A DNA stretch of 64,000 nt from Andreesenia angusta. GTDB taxonomy: Bacteria; Bacillota; Clostridia; Tissierellales; Gottschalkiaceae. Under the pieces are notes generated by a model. That model made no database searches. It saw only the letters and a program-made list of their open reading frames with translations, and was not told the DNA's origin. The translations under genes and the position numbers were made by a program. The stretch is taken from assembly GCA_030537835.1 (NCBI GenBank), contig JAUNVB010000004.1:21460-85459 (forward strand), in the 5' to 3' direction. Shown piece by piece: positions 20,673 to 29,620 of this stretch. Position 1 is the first letter of the stretch. Each line of letters starts with the position of its first letter.

Positions 20673-20760
20673 ACCCTGTGAATACTATAAATTGATTATG
20701 AAAAATTAAGTTTTTAAATAGAAACTTTGGTAGTCAAGATATATTATTACAGGGTTATTT
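20673..20760 (+). terminator. long compound hairpin after sigB, probable terminator
   Basis: ACCCTGT (20673-20679) pairs with ACAGGGT (20749-20755), followed by TATTTT. Inside it TTGA/TCAA and AAGTTT/AAACTT form nested stems. It is much longer than the other terminators in the window and could be a structured RNA end. Confidence 0.5.
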
Positions 20761-20859
20761 TAATATCTTATTTATTAATTCTATAGTTAATAATAGATGT
20801 TTATAAAAAACAGATATGATATAATAATTATTAATTATTATATAAAAGTGGTGGTGAAT

Positions 20860-22827
20860 ATGAAAACGAAAGACTTAAATTTAAAAACTAAAAAAGTTAA
20901 TAGATATTTACCTGGTTTAGACACATTAAGAGGATTAGCAATATTTGGTGTAGTACTATACCATATGATACCACATGTATTTCCCGGTGGTTTTCTTGGT
21001 GTAAATCTATTTTTTACTATGTCAGGATTTTTGATAAATAGGAGCTTAGAAAAAGAGTATAAGAAAAGTGGATACATAGATTATTTTAATTTTATAAAGA
21101 GAAGATTGAAAAAATTATTTCTTCCTATGTTTTGGATGTTAATAATAGTTTCTGCATTCTTATTTTTATTTAAAAAACCATTATTAAATAATTATTTAGG
21201 AGAAATGATTTCATCAATATTTTTCTTTAATAACTGGTGGCAAATAGGGATGGGTAATTCTTATTTTATGAAATTTTTAACACCATCAACTATAACACAT
21301 CTCTGGTATCTGAGTGTTCAAGTACAATTATATATAATTTGGCTTATAGTATTTATTATGGTTAAGAAATACTCTGAAAAATCTAAAAGCAATAAAGCAC
21401 CTACTATTTATTTATCTGTAACGATATTATCAGCGATACTTATGGGGGTTTTATTCACTCCAGGAGAAGATCCTACAAGAGTTTACTATGGTACAGATAC
21501 AAGAATATTTTCTTTTGCATTCGGGGCATTCATATCACTCTATTATAGAGAAAGAAGAGTAAGGAAAAGAAATAGCTATAGAGTTGAATCTTATGATGCA
21601 GTCAATTCGAATATAAGAAGAAAGAAAAAGGAAAAGTTCAAACCATTTGGACTAATTTCTTTAATAATTATAATAAGTATGTTCCTTAAAGTACTGGATA
21701 ATAGTGCCTTTACTTTTAGGGGTGGAATGTTGATATTTACAATTATATCGGGTATTTTCATATTTGCTATAATTAATCCTAGAATGTTTGTATCTAAATT
21801 ATTTGAATCATCCATTATTTTAAAATATCTTGGAAAGAGGAGTTATCATATCTATCTATGGTATTATCCAGTATTAACCATATATCAATCTATAAATAAA
21901 GGTGGTAATTCATCGAATTTACTACAGATAATCATAATTATTATAATGTCTGAGATCAGTTATATTTTATTTGATAAACAATATATATCTATACCAATAT
22001 ATCAATTTGAAGGATTAAAAAAGGAAAAAGAAAAATTTAATAAGACTTGGTTCGATAAAAAAAATAAAAGAGTTTTTTCTAAAGTATTATTTAGTTTATT
22101 GACTTTTTCATTAATACTATCTCTTACTGGACTTATAAGCTTTAAGCCAGACAATAGTACAGCGGAAGATTTACAGGCGAAGATAAAAGAAAATGAGAAG
22201 AAAATAGACTCTAAAAAAACAGAAAAAGAAAAAACAGAAGATAAAAGAGAAAATGAACGAAAAGAAGAAGAAAAAATAGAAGGTGAAAAACAGAAAATTG
22301 AAAATATAGAGGGATTGACTGAGGATGAAGCTAGATATGCTAATAAATTAAATATTACATTCATTGGGGACTCTATGCTGTTAATGGCAGTAGATCAAAT
22401 AAATGAAATATTTCCTAATGCAGAAATAGATGGAGCTGTTGGTCGACAACTCTATCAAAGTGGAACTGTTATTGAGCAATTAAAATCTCAGAATAGATTA
22501 AATGATATTGTAGTTGTAATCTTAGGAGCTAATGGTAGTTTCACAGATTCACAATTCGATCAATTTAGAAAAACCATTGGAGAAGATAAGAAAATATTTC
22601 TAGTCACTACTAATGCAGAAACAGAATGGAAAGAAAATGTTAACAAGAGCTTTAAAGCTAATAGTGATAAATATAAGAATATATATTTAGTGGATTGGGA
22701 TAAGTATTTAAATAATAATTTAGATAGTGAAATAGATTGGTTAGAACCTGATCAAACACACCCTAGTAGATATGGCGCAAGAAAAATGATTGTTTTAATA
22801 GCAAAAGAGATTTATAAAGAAAAATAA
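20860..22827 (+). CDS. OatA-like membrane acyltransferase with C-terminal SGNH domain
   Basis: The ~655-residue protein has an acyltransferase-3 domain of about ten membrane helices (GLDTLRGLAIFGVVLYHM near the start, with the catalytic-type His) followed, after a long Lys/Glu-rich linker (about residues 445-495), by an extracellular SGNH hydrolase-like domain with FIGDSML, ILGANGS and DQTHPSRYGA blocks. OatA proteins move acetyl groups across the membrane onto peptidoglycan muramic acid. The same architecture also acts on other surface glycans, so the substrate is open. The ATG at 20860 has GGTGGTG upstream; an upstream start at 20797 lacks a ribosome site. Confidence 0.85.
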   Translation: MKTKDLNLKTKKVNRYLPGLDTLRGLAIFGVVLYHMIPHVFPGGFLGVNLFFTMSGFLINRSLEKEYKKSGYIDYFNFIKRRLKKLFLPMFWMLIIVSAFLFLFKKPLLNNYLGEMISSIFFFNNWWQIGMGNSYFMKFLTPSTITHLWYLSVQVQLYIIWLIVFIMVKKYSEKSKSNKAPTIYLSVTILSAILMGVLFTPGEDPTRVYYGTDTRIFSFAFGAFISLYYRERRVRKRNSYRVESYDAVNSNIRRKKKEKFKPFGLISLIIIISMFLKVLDNSAFTFRGGMLIFTIISGIFIFAIINPRMFVSKLFESSIILKYLGKRSYHIYLWYYPVLTIYQSINKGGNSSNLLQIIIIIIMSEISYILFDKQYISIPIYQFEGLKKEKEKFNKTWFDKKNKRVFSKVLFSLLTFSLILSLTGLISFKPDNSTAEDLQAKIKENEKKIDSKKTEKEKTEDKRENERKEEEKIEGEKQKIENIEGLTEDEARYANKLNITFIGDSMLLMAVDQINEIFPNAEIDGAVGRQLYQSGTVIEQLKSQNRLNDIVVVILGANGSFTDSQFDQFRKTIGEDKKIFLVTTNAETEWKENVNKSFKANSDKYKNIYLVDWDKYLNNNLDSEIDWLEPDQTHPSRYGARKMIVLIAKEIYKEK

Positions 22828-22834
22828 TATAAAG

Positions 22835-22887
22835 ACACTTCAAAATTAGACAGAATAAAAAATAGTCTATTTTGAAGTGTTTTTTTC
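22835..22887 (+). terminator. intrinsic terminator after the acyltransferase gene
   Basis: ACACTTCAAAAT-T-AGAC pairs with GTCT-ATTTTGAAGTGT and is followed by seven T residues. Confidence 0.85.
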
Positions 22888-22997
22888 TTGAAATATATTT
22901 CTTATATATGAGAATTAATAATAAAAACTCATCTATTGAAAAAAATACAATATTATGTTATATTTACTACTGACAAGACAGAAGAAAGGAGTATTTT

Positions 22998-23513
22998 ATG
23001 AAAACAGTAGAGAGAAGGAAAAAAATAAAATCTCTTTTAGAGAAATCTAATAAGCCTATAAAGGGTATAGATATAGCTAAAGAATTTAATGTTTCTAGAC
23101 AGGTAATAGTTCAAGATATGGCAATTTTAAAGGCTGAAGGATTTGATTTTGTATCTACACCAGTAGGATATATGATATTAAAAACGGATAATTCAAAAAT
23201 AATTAAAAGAATAGCTGTAAAACATGGTTTTGATGAAATAGAAAAAGAATTAAATATTATTCTTAAATATAATGGAGTTATAAAGGATATTATAATTGAA
23301 CATTCAATATATGGAGAGATAAAAGGAAATCTTAATATAAACAATAATATAGATTTGCAGGAATTTTTAAAAGTCTTAGATAATAATAAAGATGAACCAC
23401 TTTCATACATAACTAATGGTCTACATATTCATACCATAGAGGTAGAAAAAAATTCAGATTATGAATCTATAATAAAGGAATTAAAGGAAGAGAAAATATT
23501 ATTTGAAAATTAA
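22998..23513 (+). CDS. niaR: NiaR-type niacin-responsive transcription repressor
   Basis: The 171-residue protein has an N-terminal HTH_11 winged helix (GIDIAKEFNVSRQVIVQDMAIL, about residues 23-44) and a C-terminal 3H domain with the conserved histidines in IIEHSIYGEIKG and LHIHTIE. NiaR (YrxA) represses NAD synthesis and niacin uptake genes when nicotinate is present. A TGACAAGACAG sequence just upstream (22971-22981) resembles one half of NiaR sites, suggesting autoregulation. The next gene, 22 bases downstream, encodes an EIIC-like membrane protein that may be its target. Confidence 0.88.
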   Translation: MKTVERRKKIKSLLEKSNKPIKGIDIAKEFNVSRQVIVQDMAILKAEGFDFVSTPVGYMILKTDNSKIIKRIAVKHGFDEIEKELNIILKYNGVIKDIIIEHSIYGEIKGNLNINNNIDLQEFLKVLDNNKDEPLSYITNGLHIHTIEVEKNSDYESIIKELKEEKILFEN

Positions 23514-23535
23514 AAAATAATAATAGGAGAATATT

Positions 23536-24549
23536 ATGGGAATTAGAAAATATATAATAAAAGTTTTAAATGGAATGGCTTTAGGATTGTTTTCATCGCT
23601 TATAATAGGTTTAATTTTAAAACAATTAGGAATTTTAATACATCAAGAAATACTTATTAACTCAGGCATAATAGCTCAACATATGATGGCTCCAGCCATT
23701 GGTGCTGGTGTTGCATATAGTATTACTAAAAGTCCATTAGGAATTTTCTCTGGACTTGTTGCTGGTGCTATTGGAGGAGGAGCAATAAGTATAAATGCAG
23801 ATAGTACTATAATATCTATAGGAGAACCAGTAGGTGCATTAGTTTCTTCTTTAATAGGAGTTATATTAGCAAAGAAAATTGAAGGTAGAACGAAAGTAGA
23901 TATAATATTGGTTCCAGCAGTTACTATAGTAATAGGAGGAATTGCTGGAGAATATCTATCTCCTATTATTTCTAAAATGATGACAGCAATTGGAGAAATT
24001 ATAAATTTTGCAACTATGCAACAACCGATAATTATGGGAATACTAATATCTCTTATAATGGGAATAATACTTACACTGCCTATAAGTAGTGCAGCAATTG
24101 GGATATCACTTGGATTAAATGGATTAGCAGCCGGAGCAGCTATTATAGGCTGTTCTTGTCATATGGTAGGCTTTGCTATTGCTTCATTTAGAGAAAATGG
24201 AATAGGAGGACTTATATCGCAGGGATTAGGAACTTCTATGATACAGATATCAAATATAGTTAAAAAGCCTATAATCGCCTTACCCGCTATAATATCTTCG
24301 ATTATACTAGGTCCAATAGGCACTACAGTATTTAAAATGGAAGGAGATAAGATAGGCTCTGGAATGGGAACTAGTGGATTAGTTGGACAATTCTCTACTA
24401 TAAATGCTATGGGGGTTGAAAGCGTATGGAAGATAGCAATAATGCATTTTCTATTGCCAGCTATAATATCTACTATAATAAGTGAATATATGAGGAAAAA
24501 AGGCATTATAAAGTATGGAGATATGAAATTAAATATAGAGGAAAAATAA
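23536..24549 (+). CDS. PTS EIIC-like membrane transporter (PTS_EIIC_2 type)
   Basis: The 337-residue, glycine-rich protein has about nine or ten hydrophobic segments and repeats such as GLVAGAIGGGAISI and PAIISSIILGPIGT, the pattern of the EIIC-2 family. No IIA or IIB component is encoded nearby, so sugar phosphotransfer is doubtful. It appears cotranscribed with niaR, which makes a vitamin or niacin-related substrate a reasonable guess. I cannot name the substrate from sequence. A terminator overlaps its stop codon. Confidence 0.65.
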   Translation: MGIRKYIIKVLNGMALGLFSSLIIGLILKQLGILIHQEILINSGIIAQHMMAPAIGAGVAYSITKSPLGIFSGLVAGAIGGGAISINADSTIISIGEPVGALVSSLIGVILAKKIEGRTKVDIILVPAVTIVIGGIAGEYLSPIISKMMTAIGEIINFATMQQPIIMGILISLIMGIILTLPISSAAIGISLGLNGLAAGAAIIGCSCHMVGFAIASFRENGIGGLISQGLGTSMIQISNIVKKPIIALPAIISSIILGPIGTTVFKMEGDKIGSGMGTSGLVGQFSTINAMGVESVWKIAIMHFLLPAIISTIISEYMRKKGIIKYGDMKLNIEEK

Positions 24550-24575
24550 AGCTGCTATTTTAGTAGCTTTTTTTC
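24548..24575 (+). terminator. intrinsic terminator after the niaR unit
   Basis: AAAGCTGCT pairs with AGTAGCTTT (one G-U pair) and is followed by a T run. Confidence 0.85.
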
Positions 24576-24654
24576 TTTTAAAATATATATAGAAATGAAA
24601 AATAATATGAATTGTATTATAATAATTAATATATTATTATTTGGAGAGGATTAA

Positions 24655-25392
24655 ATGAATAAATTAGCATTAATAACTGGATCATCTAGAGGGATAGGAA
24701 GATCTACTGCGAAAAAATTTGCAGAAAATGGATATAATATTATAATTAATTATAAAGAGAATGAAGAAATGGCAGAATCTATAGTAAGAGAAATAAATGA
24801 GCTAGGTAGAATTGCAATGGCTATAAAGGCAGATGTATCTAAATACAATGAAGTTGAAAATATGTTTAATGAGATATTTAAATACTTTAAGAGATTAGAT
24901 GTATTAATAAATAATGCCGGTATTGCAGATTTAACTCTTTTTAACGATATAGATGAGGAGCATTGGAGAAAATTATTTGATACAAATGTACATGGAATGT
25001 TTAATTGTTGTAAATTTGCAGTTCCTAAAATGATAGAGCAAAGACAAGGTGTTATACTCAATATGTCCTCTATCTGGGGGATAGTTGGTTCATCTTGTGA
25101 AACACATTATTCAGCGACTAAAGGTGCTATAAATGCTTTTACAAAAGCATTAGCAAAAGAATTGGGGCCTTCTAATATAAGAGTTAATGCAGTCGCACCA
25201 GGAGCAGTAGATACTGATATGATATCCGAAGTACCTGATGAGATATTAGAGAAGATAAAAGAAATCACTCCATTAGGAGAAATTGGAAAGCCAGATAAGA
25301 TAGCTGAATACTTATATTTTTTAGCATCCGATAAGTCTGATCATATGACTGGTCAGATAATAAGTCCTAATGGTGGATTCACGATATATTAA
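24655..25392 (+). CDS. short-chain dehydrogenase/reductase (FabG- or YmfI-like)
   Basis: The 245-residue classical SDR has the NAD(P) loop TGSSRGIGR (residues 8-16), NNAG near 88, the catalytic Ser in NMSSIWG and the YSATK pair (about residues 150-154), and the C-terminal NGGFTIY end. Arg after the glycine loop favours NADPH. It resembles both 3-oxoacyl-ACP reductase FabG and the EF-P 5-aminopentanone reductase YmfI; no fab genes or efp are in the window to decide. GGAGAGG precedes the ATG. A solute-binding protein gene follows after 20 bases. Confidence 0.8.
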   Translation: MNKLALITGSSRGIGRSTAKKFAENGYNIIINYKENEEMAESIVREINELGRIAMAIKADVSKYNEVENMFNEIFKYFKRLDVLINNAGIADLTLFNDIDEEHWRKLFDTNVHGMFNCCKFAVPKMIEQRQGVILNMSSIWGIVGSSCETHYSATKGAINAFTKALAKELGPSNIRVNAVAPGAVDTDMISEVPDEILEKIKEITPLGEIGKPDKIAEYLYFLASDKSDHMTGQIISPNGGFTIY

Positions 25393-25411
25393 TTTATAGG
25401 AGATTGATATT

Positions 25412-26734
25412 ATGAAAAAATCTAAATATATAATAATAATCTTATCATTGATTTCTATAATTTTTTTAATTGGAAAAGATTATTTTATAAAAGATACGAA
25501 TAAACAAGTTAAAAGCATAAAAACGAATCCATTACAAAAGAATATAAAAGAAAGAAAAGAAATTGATATATTAGTTCCAGATTATGCAGTACCACCAGAA
25601 GATATGATTAAAGATTTTGAAAAAAAGACTGGAATAAAACCAAATTTTAAGATAATGAATTGGTCTAGAATTTCTAAGACATTGGAATATGAAGAAAAAA
25701 AACCAGATATTGTTCAATTAGATTGGACATGGGTAGGCAGGTATAAAAAATTAAATCTCATATCTCCAATAGAAGTATCTAATGAAGAGATAGAAGCTAT
25801 GCCTTCGTTAAAAGCATTCGCAATAGAAGATAAGTTCTATGCTAAACCTTATTTTAATGAATTCAGAATAGGATTGTTTAATCAAAAACAATATCTTGAT
25901 TCAGGTATTGAAAATATACCGAAAACATGGGATGAAATTTACTATTCTTCAAAGCAGATAAGAGATAAAAATATAAATAGATATCCATACCATATAAGAT
26001 TAAGCGATACAGAATATACATCTATAGACTTTATATCTCTTGCATTTTCGAGAAATGGAAAAGTTTTTAATGAAGATGGAAGTATAGATATAGAAAGTGC
26101 TAGGGATACTCTTGACTTCATAAATCAGATGTATTACGAAGAGTATATTTCTCCAGCTAGTAAAGATATATATATATTAGATGATTATAGAAGAATAGCG
26201 ACAGGTGAAACAAGTTTTATGATTGGTAGTAGCTCTTATTTGATAGGATTGAATGATAAGTCTAAATCGAGTATTGCTGGAGAAGTCAAAGATATTAGAA
26301 TTCCTGGAATAGATGGGAGTTCAAATTATATATTATCTTGTCCCGAAGGACTTGCTATAATGGAAAATTCAAAAGATAAAGAATCAGCTAAAGAGTATAT
26401 AGATTGGTTTACATCTAAAAATGTACAAGAAAAACTTTTTTTAAATTCTAATATAATACCTTCTAGACTTGATGTTTTGGATGAAATCATAAAATCTAAA
26501 AAACTTAAAACTACTGGAGAGATATTAGAATCTGCTAAAATTGCAAGTACACCTATACCAGATATAGATAAAATATATATGAAAGAAATGTTAGAAATTA
26601 TTTCTTTTTCTATTAATAAAATGATAATAGGAGAAAAGTCACTAGATGAGAGTCTTTACTTTATGGATGACTCTATAAGAAATCTTATAAACGGTAATCC
26701 TATTCCTGATGAAGTTAAGCAGACTGTCGACTAA
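25412..26734 (+). CDS. extracellular solute-binding protein, family 1 (orphan)
   Basis: The 440-residue protein starts with a basic tail and one hydrophobic helix (about residues 5-22), then a family-1 binding-protein fold (IDILVPDY; PDIVQLDWTWVGRYKKL; TGETSFMIGSSSYL; GLAIMENSKDKESAKEYIDWF). Such proteins deliver sugars or oligosaccharides to ABC permeases. There is no Cys in a lipobox, so it is held by an uncleaved helix or secreted. No permease or ATPase gene is adjacent. Its TAA stop overlaps the TAG stop of the convergent guanine deaminase gene, and both lie in a terminator loop. Confidence 0.8.
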   Translation: MKKSKYIIIILSLISIIFLIGKDYFIKDTNKQVKSIKTNPLQKNIKERKEIDILVPDYAVPPEDMIKDFEKKTGIKPNFKIMNWSRISKTLEYEEKKPDIVQLDWTWVGRYKKLNLISPIEVSNEEIEAMPSLKAFAIEDKFYAKPYFNEFRIGLFNQKQYLDSGIENIPKTWDEIYYSSKQIRDKNINRYPYHIRLSDTEYTSIDFISLAFSRNGKVFNEDGSIDIESARDTLDFINQMYYEEYISPASKDIYILDDYRRIATGETSFMIGSSSYLIGLNDKSKSSIAGEVKDIRIPGIDGSSNYILSCPEGLAIMENSKDKESAKEYIDWFTSKNVQEKLFLNSNIIPSRLDVLDEIIKSKKLKTTGEILESAKIASTPIPDIDKIYMKEMLEIISFSINKMIIGEKSLDESLYFMDDSIRNLINGNPIPDEVKQTVD

Positions 26735-26755
26735 CAGTCTGCTTCTATTTCTTTT
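26717..26755 (+). terminator. terminator hairpin made from overlapping convergent stop codons
   Basis: AAGCAGACTGT (26717-26727) and ACAGTCTGCTT (26734-26744) form a perfect 11-bp stem with the six-base loop CGACTA. The loop holds the stops of both convergent genes. A T-rich tail (CTATTTCTTTT) follows on the plus strand only. Confidence 0.85.
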
Positions 26756-28017
26756 AATTCTTTTCCTGAAGAAAATCTTTTATAGATATTTCTATCATCA
26801 CCTATATAAAAATATCTTTCTAATCTCTCTTCTAGAGTTCTAGGATTTATATCTAATAGATTTGAATCATCTAATACTAAGGCATCAAAATAATAACCTT
26901 CTTTAAATCTTCCTGTTTTTTCAAAGAAAGCTCCTCCACCCTTTGTAGCTAAATAAAATAACTCTGCAGAATTTAAACTTTCTTCATCACTATTTAAATA
27001 TACCCATCTCATTTTAGATACTTGAGCAGATATAGATATAACTGATCTTATAGAAATATCATGTCCTCCAGAAATATCACTAGCAAGACCAACAGGAACA
27101 CCATTATTTAAAAATTTTCTTATAGGTGCAATACCACTAGATAGATTCGTATTTGAGTAAGGAGAATGTGCTACAAATACTTTATCTTCAGCCATAGATT
27201 TAATTTCTTCATCTGTATTCCAACAACAGTGAGCCATAACAGTCTTATTATTTCTTATTAAATTATATTTCTTATAAACATCATAATATGAAGAAGATTC
27301 TGGATGAAGCTCTTTAACCCATTCAACCTCACTTCTATTTTCAGACAAATGTGATTGTATCTTAAGATCATATTTGTCAGCAATTTCCCCTAATTCTGTC
27401 ATCAATTCTCTTGTACAAGATGGTACAAAACGAGGTGTTATGATAGGTTTTACTCTATTATATTTATCTATACTTTGTTCAATGAAATCTAAAGTTGTCT
27501 TTATTGAGCTTTCTGTATCTTCTATATAGAAATCAGGAGAATTTCTATCCATATTTACTTTACCAACATATCCATTTATGCCAAATTCATCCATTATATC
27601 CATAAGTTCAATTGTTGCATCTCGATGGATAGTTCCGAATACTACAGCGTTTAAAGTTCCTTCTCTCCATAGTTCTTTTACAAATTTTTTATAGGCTTTT
27701 TTAGCATATATCAAATCCTCATATTTAGATTCTTCAGGAAAAGTATAAAATTCTAACCAGTCTAGAAGTTCTTTATCCATACCAAGACCTCTATTTACAA
27801 ATTGAGGAGCATGTAAATGTATATCGCAGAAACTAGGAATTATAATCTTGTCTCCAAAATCAATTAATTCGTATCCATCTAAATCACTTGGAAAATCCTC
27901 ATATATACCATATATGAATTCATTTTCAACTGCTATATAACCATTTGGAATTATCTCGTACTCTCCAAAAACCTCAGCAAATATTATATTTCCTTTATAT
28001 ATTTTCAAATTTTTCAC
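26731..28017 (-). CDS. guaD: guanine deaminase
   Basis: The 428-residue amidohydrolase deaminates guanine to xanthine. Signature elements are the Zn ligands in CDIHLHAPQF (residues 64-73), the guanine-deaminase block TPRFVPSCT (about 196-204), SHLSEN, AHCCW and the metal-binding Asp in LASDISGGHD. The aromatic/Arg APQF pattern distinguishes it from chlorohydrolases and cytosine deaminases. It lies downstream of the AzgA-type permease on the same strand, so uptake and first catabolic step are encoded together, consistent with purine fermentation through xanthine to glycine. Confidence 0.92.
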   Translation of the reverse strand: MKNLKIYKGNIIFAEVFGEYEIIPNGYIAVENEFIYGIYEDFPSDLDGYELIDFGDKIIIPSFCDIHLHAPQFVNRGLGMDKELLDWLEFYTFPEESKYEDLIYAKKAYKKFVKELWREGTLNAVVFGTIHRDATIELMDIMDEFGINGYVGKVNMDRNSPDFYIEDTESSIKTTLDFIEQSIDKYNRVKPIITPRFVPSCTRELMTELGEIADKYDLKIQSHLSENRSEVEWVKELHPESSSYYDVYKKYNLIRNNKTVMAHCCWNTDEEIKSMAEDKVFVAHSPYSNTNLSSGIAPIRKFLNNGVPVGLASDISGGHDISIRSVISISAQVSKMRWVYLNSDEESLNSAELFYLATKGGGAFFEKTGRFKEGYYFDALVLDDSNLLDINPRTLEERLERYFYIGDDRNIYKRFSSGKELKEIEADC

Positions 28018-28051
28018 CTCAAATCATATTTTAAAAGATTTCAATTTAAAA

Positions 28052-28090
28052 ATAGAACAAAATGTATAAATTAAATACATTTTGTTCTAT
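28052..28090 (-). terminator. 16-bp hairpin between the purine permease and guanine deaminase genes
   Basis: A perfect stem, ATAGAACAAAATGTAT with ATACATTTTGTTCTAT, has a seven-base loop; the minus-strand tail is T-rich (TTTTTAAATT). It may act as a partial terminator or set the permease:deaminase ratio. Confidence 0.65.
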
Positions 28091-28096
28091 ATATAA

Positions 28097-29413
28097 TTAA
28101 GTCATAAATATTATTTTAAGTATAAATAATACCGCTAATATATACATTACTACAGAGCTTTCTTTAGCTCTACCAGATAAGATTTTACAAACAGGATAAG
28201 ATATTATTCCCATCATCAATCCATCACCAATACTATAAGCTAAAGGCATAGTGATTATAGTTAGAAAAGCTGGGAAGCCTTCTGTAAAATCTGTAAAATC
28301 AATTTTCATTATATTCTCAACCATAAACAATCCAACTACTATAAGAGCTGGAGCTGTTGCTGCAGCCGGTATTGCTGTAAATAGAGGAGCGAAGAATAAT
28401 GCTAAAGCAAAAAGACAAGCCGATGTAAGTGAAGTAAGGCCTGTTCTTCCTCCTTCTGAAATACCTGCTGTACTTTCAACGAAAGTAGTTACTGTAGAAG
28501 TACCTAAAACTGCACCAACTGTTGTACCAACAGCATCTGCGAATAAAGCTTGCTTTACATTAGGAAGTTTTCCTTCATCATCTAACATATTAGCTTTAGA
28601 TGCAGCACCTATTAAAGTACCTATTGTATCGAATAAATCAACAAATAGGAAAGTTATAACGACTACTAACATTTCACTAGTTAAGATATTAGATAATCCT
28701 ATATTTTTAAATGCTAGAGCAGTAGGTGCTATCGATGGTGGTAAACTAAACAACCCATTAAAATTAGTAATACCTAATGGTATTCCAACTATAGTAGAGA
28801 CTATTATTCCTATTAATAGAGAACCTTGTACTTTTTTCATATGTAATATTGCTATTACAATCAACCCTATTATACAAGTTATAGCTTCTGGTGATTTTAA
28901 ATTACCTAGTCTTAAGAGTGTTGCATCATCATTTATTATTATATTTGATGCTTGAAGACCTATAAATGCAATAAATAAGCCTATACCAGCAGAAACTGCA
29001 TTTTTTAGATTTATTGGAATTGCATTAACTATTGCCTCTCTAACGTTTACAAAAGTAAGTAATAAGAAAATCAACCCTTCGATAAATACAGCTGTTAATG
29101 CAAATTGCCAAGTCTGTCCATTCTGCAACACGACAACATAAGCAAAATAAGCATTTAATCCCATTCCAGCACTTAGAACGAAAGGATAATTAGCATAGAA
29201 TGCCATTATAAGTGTAGCTACTATAGAAGCTAATATTGTAGCTGTAAATACTGCACCTGAATCCATTCCGGCTTCAGAAAGAATAATAGGATTGACAGCT
29301 AAAATATAAGCCATGCTTACGAAAGTCGTAATACCAGCCATAATTTCAGTTTTAACTGTGGTTTTATTGGCTGAAAGTTTAAATCTTTTTTCTAAAAAAC
29401 CACTATCATTCAT
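28097..29413 (-). CDS. AzgA/PbuG-type guanine-hypoxanthine permease
   Basis: The ~438-residue protein has 12-14 hydrophobic segments of the NCS2/AzgA subgroup: TEIMAGITTFVSMAYILAVNP near the N-terminus, LSAGMGLNAYFAY, FLFVDLFDTIGTLIGAA, GTSTVTTFVESTAGI and an EGFPAFLT segment. This subgroup carries guanine, hypoxanthine or adenine by proton symport. The ATG at 29413 is chosen because AAAGGA is spaced nine bases from it. A TGAAAACGTTTTCA-like palindrome lies 36-50 bases upstream. No purine riboswitch is seen in the leader. Confidence 0.9.
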   Translation of the reverse strand: MNDSGFLEKRFKLSANKTTVKTEIMAGITTFVSMAYILAVNPIILSEAGMDSGAVFTATILASIVATLIMAFYANYPFVLSAGMGLNAYFAYVVVLQNGQTWQFALTAVFIEGLIFLLLTFVNVREAIVNAIPINLKNAVSAGIGLFIAFIGLQASNIIINDDATLLRLGNLKSPEAITCIIGLIVIAILHMKKVQGSLLIGIIVSTIVGIPLGITNFNGLFSLPPSIAPTALAFKNIGLSNILTSEMLVVVITFLFVDLFDTIGTLIGAASKANMLDDEGKLPNVKQALFADAVGTTVGAVLGTSTVTTFVESTAGISEGGRTGLTSLTSACLFALALFFAPLFTAIPAAATAPALIVVGLFMVENIMKIDFTDFTEGFPAFLTIITMPLAYSIGDGLMMGIISYPVCKILSGRAKESSVVMYILAVLFILKIIFMT

Positions 29414-29450
29414 ATTAATCATTCCTTTACAAAAAATTTTACTATAAAAA

Positions 29451-29464
29451 GAAAACGTTTTCAA
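29451..29464. promoter_or_regulatory. LacI-family operator (cre- or PurR-like) upstream of the purine permease
   Basis: The perfect palindrome GAAAACGTTTTC extends to TTGAAAACGTTTTCTT on the coding strand. It fits the CcpA cre consensus TGWNANCGNTNWCA with one end mismatch and is also close to LacI-type purine operators. Confidence 0.6.
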
Positions 29465-29584
29465 TTTTAATATAAATAAAACTTCTAAAACATTGATAAA
29501 ATAATATCATAAATATTTTAGAATTAAGTTAAATTATATAATAAAACTAATATAAAATCAATACGAAATATAGAAAAATTGAAT

Positions 29585-29620
29585 ATAATAATAAAAAGAG
29601 TAGATTAAATCTACTCTTTT
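29585..29620 (-). terminator. terminator after the carboxypeptidase gene
   Basis: AAAAGAGTAGATT and AATCTACTCTTTT form a near-perfect hairpin overlapping the stop codon; the minus-strand tail is T-rich. Confidence 0.8.

Noticed and set aside
28251..28955. Long plus-strand reading frame opposite the purine permease gene
   Set aside because: It is an antisense shadow of a conserved membrane protein gene; the translated sequence shows no family motif or ribosome site.
29465..29593. Purine riboswitch before the permease gene
   Set aside because: No TATAA...GTTTCTACC-type core is visible on the minus strand; only the LacI-type palindrome stands out.
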